A stretch of DNA of 64,000 nucleotides from Streptomyces adustus (GTDB taxonomy: Bacteria > Actinomycetota > Actinomycetes > Streptomycetales > Streptomycetaceae): assembly GCF_009377175.1 (NCBI RefSeq), contig NZ_VJZD01000016.1, forward strand, positions 1-64,000. The letters are read 5' to 3'. The number at the start of each line of letters is the position of its first letter. The stretch's first letter is position 1. Below are positions 58,697-64,000 of the stretch, one piece after another. Both the position numbers and the translations under genes were made by a program. The notes beneath the pieces are model-generated. The model was given only the letters and a program-made list of their open reading frames with translations. It was not told the origin of the DNA and did no database searches.

Positions 58697-60343
58697 ATGG
58701 CTGCGAAGAAGACGGTGCTGACTGTGCTCACGAGCGTGGGACTGCTGGCCGCCACGGCCTGCACCAGCTCGGCGAACGGAAGCGACAACACCTCCGCCAA
58801 GGAGCGGCTGACCACCACCACGACCCCCGGCGCCTCCGAGGTCGACCACGTGACCTGGGCCCTGCCCTACGGTGAGCCGACGACCCTGGACCCGGCGAAG
58901 GTGGGCGACTACTCACCGCAGACGGTCGAGGCCAACCTCTGCGACACCCTGACGCGCATGAACGCCGACTTCTCCCTGAGCCCCGGACTCGCCGAGAAGG
59001 TCACCTGGAGCGACTCCAACACCCTGGTGCTCGACCTCCGCTCCGGCGTCACGTTCTGGGACGGCTCGGCCCTGACGCCCGAAGACGTGGTCTACAGCCT
59101 GGAGCGCCAGCGCGACCCCAGGACCCAGGCCCTGTACGGGAACTACCTGACCGCCGTGACCTCGATCAAGGCCACCGGCCCCCACCAGGTGACCCTGCGG
59201 ACCAAGGGCTACGACCAGACGCTTCCCAAGGCGCTGTCCACGTCGTTCGGCGCGGTCAGCCAGAAGACGTACACCCAGAAGGCCGGCTCGGCCTACGGAA
59301 CGGCCAAGGGCGGCCTGATGTGCACGGGGCCGTTCAAGCCCGCCTCGTGGAAGTCCGGCACCGGCATCACCCTGGAGCGCAACGACGCGTACTGGGACAC
59401 CGCTCTCAAGCCCAAGGCGAAGCAGGTCGAGTTCGAGTTCATCACCAACAACAACTCGCTCACCAGTGCCCTGTTGTCCGGTGAGGTGGACGGCACCTAC
59501 GAACTGCCGCCCAGCAGCGCCACCGCGCTCGCCAAGTCCGGCAACGGCGCCGTGCACCTCGGCCCCTCCACCCAGAACGTCCTGCTCATACCCGGCAACG
59601 CCGAATCGCCCGCTGCCGACCGCACGTTGCTGGACGCGCTGTCCCTGGTCATCGACCGCGAGGCCCTGGTCAAGAACGTGTTCGGCGGTGCCGGCACCAC
59701 CCTCAAGTCCCTCGTCCCGCCGCTCACCTGGCACGGCGACCAGGCCGCCGCCCAGTACGACGCCGCCTACGCCGCCCTGCCCGACGTCCCGCAGCCGGAC
59801 GTGGCGAAGGCGAAGAAGCTGGTCGCCCGGGCCGGAGCCCCTTCGCGTCCGCTGGTGGCGGCCATCCCTGCCGGTGACCAACGTTCGCTCCAGGCCCTCA
59901 CGTTCATCCAGGCCGCGGCCAAGAAGATCGGCGTGGCCATCACGATCAAGCAGCTCCAGCCCACCGAGATGTCCTCGCTCTTCTACGACCCCTCGGTCCG
60001 CACGGGGCTCGACCTCGTCCTCACCTTCGGCTACGTCACCATGCCCGACCCTGCGTCCTACGTGGCCGAGAGCGTGACCCCGCGCGGCATCTTCAACTGG
60101 ACGAACTACGACAACCCCGAGGTGACCAAGCTGCTCGACCAGGCCCGCACCGCCTCCGACCCGACGGCGTCGGCCACGGCGTACGGCAAGGCCCAGGCGC
60201 TGTTCACGCCCACCACCCCGGCGGTGTTCCTGGCCACCACGTACGAGCGGATGTACATGAACAAGCGCATCAGCGGCGCGCCGGCCTCCTTCGCGTACAT
60301 GGGCATGCCGTGGGCCGCCCACCTGGGCGGCACAGGGAAGTGA
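58697..60343 (+). CDS. ABC transporter substrate-binding lipoprotein (peptide/nickel type)
   Basis: A 548-residue SBP_bac_5 protein. The signal TVLTSVGLLAATACTSS has a lipobox ATAC, so it is anchored on the outer membrane face. Family signature WALPYGEPTTLDPAKVG, then FWDGSALTPEDVVYSLERQR and LLDALSLVIDREALVKNVFG. It binds oligopeptide or another small cationic solute and passes it to the permeases coded on the other strand at 62204-64000. It ends at an 18-bp hairpin facing the ATPase gene. Confidence 0.93.
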   Translation: MAAKKTVLTVLTSVGLLAATACTSSANGSDNTSAKERLTTTTTPGASEVDHVTWALPYGEPTTLDPAKVGDYSPQTVEANLCDTLTRMNADFSLSPGLAEKVTWSDSNTLVLDLRSGVTFWDGSALTPEDVVYSLERQRDPRTQALYGNYLTAVTSIKATGPHQVTLRTKGYDQTLPKALSTSFGAVSQKTYTQKAGSAYGTAKGGLMCTGPFKPASWKSGTGITLERNDAYWDTALKPKAKQVEFEFITNNNSLTSALLSGEVDGTYELPPSSATALAKSGNGAVHLGPSTQNVLLIPGNAESPAADRTLLDALSLVIDREALVKNVFGGAGTTLKSLVPPLTWHGDQAAAQYDAAYAALPDVPQPDVAKAKKLVARAGAPSRPLVAAIPAGDQRSLQALTFIQAAAKKIGVAITIKQLQPTEMSSLFYDPSVRTGLDLVLTFGYVTMPDPASYVAESVTPRGIFNWTNYDNPEVTKLLDQARTASDPTASATAYGKAQALFTPTTPAVFLATTYERMYMNKRISGAPASFAYMGMPWAAHLGGTGK

Positions 60344-60362
60344 CCAGCCGTTCTTGAGACGG

Positions 60363-60401
60363 AAGACGTCTGCCCCAGGGCCTCCCTGGGGCAGACGTCT
60401 T
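60363..60401. terminator. 18-bp hairpin terminator
   Basis: AAGACGTCTGCCCCAGGG (60363-60380) and CCCTGGGGCAGACGTCTT (60384-60401) form a perfect stem with a 3-nt loop between the convergent binding-protein and ATPase genes. Confidence 0.9.
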
Positions 60402-60427
60402 GTGGTCGTGAGCGGCGCGGCAGGGTG

Positions 60428-61216
60428 TCAGTCGGCACCCTTGTCACCCCTCCTGCGTGGCTTCCAGCCGGGCTTGGGGATGGAGTCGATGAGGCGCCGG
60501 GTGTAGGGGGCCTGGGGATCGTCGAGGACGGTCGCGACGGGGCCGTGTTCGACGACGCGGCCCGCCTGCATCACCAGGACCTCCTCGCTGACGTACCGGA
60601 CGGCGCCGAGGTCGTGGGTGATGAACAGCAGCGCCGTCCCGGTCTCCGTGCGCAGGCGGGCCAGCAGGGCCAGGATCTGTGCCTGGATGGACACGTCCAG
60701 TGCGGCGATGGCCTCGTCCAGGATCAGTACCCGTGGTTCGGCGGCCAGCGCGCGGGCGATGGCGACGCGTTGGCGCTGGCCGCCGGAGAGCGCCTTCGGC
60801 AGCGAACGTGCCTGCCGGTCGTCCAGGCCGACCAGGTCGAGCAGTTCGGCGACCCGGGCGCGGCGCCGGACGGCGGGCAGGTCCTGGTGCAGCGCGACCG
60901 CCTCGGCGACGGCGTCGCCGACGCGCTGATGGCGGTCGAGGGAGGAGTAGGGGTCCTGGAAGACCATCTGGATCTGGCGGCCGCGGGCGCGGCGCGCACG
61001 TGACCGCGGCCTGCCGGGTGCGGGCTCGGCGCCCGCGACGGCGATGTGTCCGCCGCTCGGTGTCTCAAGTCCGGCGATCATGCGGGCGGTGGTCGTCTTG
61101 CCAGACCCGGATTCACCGACAATCGCCAGGGACCCTTGTGCGGGGAGCGAGAACGTCACCTCGTCCACGGCCACGAAGTCACCGAACTCCTTGCGGAGGT
61201 TGCGTACCTCAAGCAT
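60428..61216 (-). CDS. ABC transporter ATPase (OppF/DppF type)
   Basis: A 262-residue ATP-binding subunit: Walker A GESGSGKTTTARM, Q-loop VFQDPYSSLD, signature LSGGQRQRVAIARALA, Walker B RVLILDEAIAALD, and His switch FITHDL. Note DEAIA rather than the usual DEPT/DEAVS; the catalytic Glu is kept. The ATG at 61216 lies in the end of the partner ATPase gene (61209), an 8-base overlap, so the two are coupled. It powers the importer. Confidence 0.94.
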   Translation of the reverse strand: MLEVRNLRKEFGDFVAVDEVTFSLPAQGSLAIVGESGSGKTTTARMIAGLETPSGGHIAVAGAEPAPGRPRSRARRARGRQIQMVFQDPYSSLDRHQRVGDAVAEAVALHQDLPAVRRRARVAELLDLVGLDDRQARSLPKALSGGQRQRVAIARALAAEPRVLILDEAIAALDVSIQAQILALLARLRTETGTALLFITHDLGAVRYVSEEVLVMQAGRVVEHGPVATVLDDPQAPYTRRLIDSIPKPGWKPRRRGDKGAD

Positions 61217-62207
61217 GACTGCCGGTCTCCTCGGAGGTGAGGGGGTGCGGGAAGTGGCAGGCCGCGGTGCCGTCCTCGACAAAACCCCCCGGTTCCGGGC
61301 GCTCGTTGCGGCACAGGTCCCGGACGTGGGGACAGCGGTCGCTGAAGGCGCAGCCGTCGGGTACCTCGAAGCCGGACAGCGGTCTGCCGGGGATCGAGCG
61401 CAGTTCCGCGCCGGCGTCGGAGACCGAGGGGCGGGAGGCGAGCAGGGCGCGGGTGTAGGGGTGGGAGGCGCGCCCGCGCAGACGGTCGGCGGGCAGTTCC
61501 TCCACGGTCGTGCCCGCGTACATCACCGGGACCCGGTCGCACACGGCTGCCGCGAGTTCCAGGTCGTGGGTGATGAACAGCATGGCGAGTCCGCGCGCTC
61601 GGCGGGCCTCGCCGATGATGGCCATGACCTCCTCCTGGGTGGTCACGTCGAGGGCCGTGGTCGGTTCGTCGGCGAGGAGCAGGCGTGGTTCGGCGGCGAG
61701 CGCGGCGGCGATCATGACGCGTTGGAGCAGGCCGCCCGAGAGTTCGTGGGGTCGTTGGCGCATACGCCGGTCGGCGTCGGGGATGCCGACCTCGCGCAGG
61801 ATCGCGGTGACCTTCCTGGACGCCTCGGCGGCCGGGACACCGCGTGCGGTGGTCAGTCCTTCGATCAGGAAGTCGCCGATGCCGCGCGCGGGGTTGATGT
61901 GGGCCCGAGGGTCCTGGAACACCATGGCGACCTCGCTCGCCCGGAAGGTGCGCAGCCGCTCGGGCCTCATCCGCGGTACGGACTCCCCGGCGAACAGCAC
62001 CTCTCCGTGGACGTGGGCGCCTCGGGGCAGCAGGCCGAGGACGGAGCGGGCCGTCAGGGACTTGCCGGAGCCCGACTCCCCCACCAGGGCGACGGCCGCT
62101 CCCTCGGGGATGCCGAGGTCGACGCGGTGGACGACGGTGCGTGGTTCTCCGTCGACGGGCAGGTCGATGCCGAGCGCGTCGATCCGGAGCAGGGGTGGTG
62201 TGCTCAT
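61209..62207 (-). CDS. ABC transporter ATPase (OppD/DppD type)
   Basis: A 332-residue ATPase. Walker A GESGSGKSLTARSVLGLL, Q-loop VFQDPRAHINP, signature LSGGLLQRVMIAAALA, Walker B RLLLADEPTTALD and H-loop FITHDLELAAAV. The C-terminal oligopeptide-transporter extension holds a cysteine cluster C-x5-C-x6-C (CAFSDRCPHVRDLC), which binds an Fe-S cluster in relatives. Its start overlaps the permease stop by four bases (ATGA), so it is read in one operon. Confidence 0.94.
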   Translation of the reverse strand: MSTPPLLRIDALGIDLPVDGEPRTVVHRVDLGIPEGAAVALVGESGSGKSLTARSVLGLLPRGAHVHGEVLFAGESVPRMRPERLRTFRASEVAMVFQDPRAHINPARGIGDFLIEGLTTARGVPAAEASRKVTAILREVGIPDADRRMRQRPHELSGGLLQRVMIAAALAAEPRLLLADEPTTALDVTTQEEVMAIIGEARRARGLAMLFITHDLELAAAVCDRVPVMYAGTTVEELPADRLRGRASHPYTRALLASRPSVSDAGAELRSIPGRPLSGFEVPDGCAFSDRCPHVRDLCRNERPEPGGFVEDGTAACHFPHPLTSEETGSHA

Positions 62208-63064
62208 GCGTTCTCTCCGAGCAGTCGTCGGGACAGTCCCGTGCCCAGCAGGTTGAAGGCGACGACGACGATCAGGATGGCGATGCCCGCGTACAGCGAC
62301 TGCTGGGGCAGGCCGGAAAGGATGGACGGAGCTCCGTTGGACACCATCAACCCCCATTCCGGGTCCGGGGGTTGATCGCCGAGGCCGAGGAAGGAGATCG
62401 CGGCGACGTCGAGGAGGGCGTAGCCGAATCCGATGGTGGCCTGGACGAGGACGAGGGGCAGCAGGTTGGGCAGCAGGTGCCGCAGCCAGATGCGGGCGGT
62501 GGGCGCGCCGAGGAGCTGGAGCGCCGAGACGTAGGGCAGATTGCGTTCCTTGATCGCGGCGGCTCGTACGACGCGGGTGATCAGGGGGAGGTAGGCGATC
62601 GACAGGGCGACGACCGGCGCGGTGAGGCCGGCGCCGAAGACCGCGGCGACGAGGACGGCCATGATGAGGCCGGGGAACCCGAAGACGATGTCCAGGGCGC
62701 CCGAGACCAGCCGGTCCAGCCATCCCCCGGACCAGGCGGCCGTGAGTGCGAGCAGGGTGCCGAGCACGGTGGACACGACGACGACCACGGCGGGGGCGGC
62801 GAGGCTGGCGCGGGTTCCGGCGATGAGCCGGGAGAGGAGGTCGCGTCCGGTGTCGTCGGTGCCGAGCAGGTGGGTGGCGGAGGGCCCGGCGTAGACGTTC
62901 ACGGGGTCGACGGCGTTCGGGTCGTGCGGGGCGAGCAGCGGCCCGAACACGGCCAGCAGGACGAACAGGGCGACGACACATCCCGCGCCGAGGGTCAGGC
63001 GGTCGCGCGGACGGGTGCGCTTCGTGCGGCCGGTGGTGGTGCGGGTGAGCGGGGCGGTGGTCAT
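62204..63064 (-). CDS. ABC transporter permease (DppC type)
   Basis: A 286-residue permease with six TM helices. The opening RDRLTLGAGCVVALFVLLAV leads into FGPLLAPHDPNAVDPVNVYA, then HLLGTDDTGRDLLSRLIAGT; the EAA loop is in YVSALQLLGAPTARIWLRHL. It pairs with the DppB-type permease; both sit in the membrane and bind the two ATPases. The start at 63064 overlaps the DppB stop by four bases. The C-terminus is complete. Confidence 0.94.
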   Translation of the reverse strand: MTTAPLTRTTTGRTKRTRPRDRLTLGAGCVVALFVLLAVFGPLLAPHDPNAVDPVNVYAGPSATHLLGTDDTGRDLLSRLIAGTRASLAAPAVVVVVSTVLGTLLALTAAWSGGWLDRLVSGALDIVFGFPGLIMAVLVAAVFGAGLTAPVVALSIAYLPLITRVVRAAAIKERNLPYVSALQLLGAPTARIWLRHLLPNLLPLVLVQATIGFGYALLDVAAISFLGLGDQPPDPEWGLMVSNGAPSILSGLPQQSLYAGIAILIVVVAFNLLGTGLSRRLLGENA

Positions 63065-64000
63065 CGGGCCCCCTTCCGCGCGGCGCGGGGGTCGAGCGCG
63101 GCGCTGATCAGGTCGACGGCGGTGTTGATGACGACGAACACGACCACGAAGACGAGCGACACCGCCTGGACGACGGCCATGTCCTGCTTGGCGGCGGCCT
63201 CGATCATGAGGGCGCCGAGCCCTCCGGTACCGAAGGCCTGTTCGATGACGGCGGCGGTGGCGATGATGCCGGCGATGCCGACGCCGGAGACGGCGAAGAC
63301 GGGTCCCGAGGCGTTGTGCAGCACGTGGCGGCGGATCACCGTGCGTTCGGGTACGCCCCTGCTGCGGGCGGTCTCCACGTGCTCGGAGCGCAGCTCCGCG
63401 CGGACGGCGGTCCGGGTCACCTGGGCGACGTATCCGATCCAGGTCATCGCCAACGCGACGGCGGGCAGGGTGAGATGCGTCAGGGTGCCGGTGAACCCCT
63501 CGCCGGAGCCGTAGACGGGGAACCACGCGAGCCGGACGGCGAAGAGCCAGATGAGCAGGACCGCCATGACGAAGGTGGGCACCGCCATCGCCCCGGCGGT
63601 GACGGTCGTGGCGAGGGTCTCCGTGCGGCCGCCGCGCAGCGCGGCGACGGTTCCGATGACGGTGCCCGCGGCGAGGACGAGGAGGGAGGCGTAGACGACG
63701 AGGGCGAGGGTGGTGCCGGCGCGGTCGCCGATGAGGGCGGCGACCGAGTCGCGGTAGACGAGGGACTTGCCGAAGTCGCCCTGGAGGCAGTTGCCGAGCC
63801 AGTGCCAGTAGCCCTGGATGAAGGGGTCGTCCAGGTGGTATTCGCGGTGGATCTGCGCCAGGACGGCGGGATCGGGGTTGCGGCTGCCTCCGACGAGCAG
63901 GGTGGCGGGGTCCCCCGGGGTGAGGAACATGGCGCCGTGGATGGCGAGGCTGGAGACGAGCAGCGTCACGACGAGCATCCCGAGCCGTGCGACGACGAAG
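63061..64000 (-). CDS. ABC transporter permease (DppB type), 5' end missing
   Basis: The visible 312 codons cover nearly the whole protein: FLTPGDPATLLVGGSRNPDP, YHLDDPFIQGYWHWLGNCLQ, GDFGKSLVYRDSVAALI and the EAA loop HVETARSRGVPERTVIRRHV. The frame stays open at base 64000 with FVVARLGM before the first in-frame ATG (63978), so the true start is probably a few residues beyond the window. It is the first gene of the permease/ATPase operon here. Confidence 0.9.
   Translation of the reverse strand, partial: FVVARLGMLVVTLLVSSLAIHGAMFLTPGDPATLLVGGSRNPDPAVLAQIHREYHLDDPFIQGYWHWLGNCLQGDFGKSLVYRDSVAALIGDRAGTTLALVVYASLLVLAAGTVIGTVAALRGGRTETLATTVTAGAMAVPTFVMAVLLIWLFAVRLAWFPVYGSGEGFTGTLTHLTLPAVALAMTWIGYVAQVTRTAVRAELRSEHVETARSRGVPERTVIRRHVLHNASGPVFAVSGVGIAGIIATAAVIEQAFGTGGLGALMIEAAAKQDMAVVQAVSLVFVVVFVVINTAVDLISAALDPRAARKGAR

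Noticed and set aside
58913-60322. 469-codon minus-strand frame over the binding protein
   Set aside because: Antisense of a well-supported SBP gene; Gly/Arg/Val-rich with no family features.

Overview
The window is high-GC actinobacterial DNA, most likely a Streptomyces chromosome. Pointers are the strong G/C third-position bias, many GTG starts, ATGA gene overlaps, a maleylpyruvate isomerase of the mycothiol-type family, a P450 with a three-cysteine ferredoxin, EACC1/caspase genes, Imm32 and BtrH-like proteins, and an actinobacterial IF-1. No rRNA, tRNA or CRISPR was seen. The gene mix (catabolism, regulators, broken genes, IS remnants, conflict genes) suggests an accessory or chromosome-arm region.

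1-12.9 kb is an aromatic catabolic island. A partial phosphotriesterase-like gene diverges from a P450-ferredoxin-ferredoxin reductase operon followed by a LysR regulator. Facing these is a leftward gentisate set: gentisate 1,2-dioxygenase, fumarylpyruvate hydrolase, maleylpyruvate isomerase and a group A flavin hydroxylase. TetR and IclR regulators and a 14-TM MFS exporter complete it. The likely logic is that the P450 and flavin hydroxylase convert a substituted benzoate to gentisate, which is cleaved to pyruvate and fumarate. A TnpB element has inserted between the dioxygenase and hydrolase genes. The phosphotriesterase and MFS genes share an almost identical promoter/operator block.

13-33 kb is mixed: MOSC protein, DUF4246 putative oxygenase, secreted repeat protein, aldo/keto reductase, PIG-L deacetylase, AraC/GyrI regulator diverging from a serine beta-lactamase-like hydrolase, acyltransferase, a small secreted ricin-type lectin, a dead IS5-type transposase, an orphan Imm32-like gene, a lone P450, a lipoprotein multicopper oxidase, methyltransferase, DoxX, BtrH-like protein, and a nucleotidyltransferase.

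33.5-35.6 kb holds the most interesting locus: an EACC1 gene overlapping a caspase-like protease with Sel1 repeats, a candidate self-killing or conflict module. 35.8-53 kb carries TetR, MFS, a fused ADH/amine-oxidase scar, LysR, DinB, HD, a HEAT/LRV-repeat protein diverging from a WGR protein, an M48 protease, and a GNAT/second IF-1 operon preceded by a possible leader peptide. It continues with methyltransferase, GAP-family, 2H phosphoesterase and amidase genes.

53.2-58 kb is an acyl-CoA catabolic operon (SDR, amidohydrolase, AMP ligase, MaoC) diverging from a MarR gene across a perfect 22-bp inverted repeat. 58-64 kb has DUF3237 and a peptide-type ABC importer, with the binding protein convergent to its permease/ATPase operon, which runs off the right edge. 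Several convergent junctions carry long perfect hairpin terminators.
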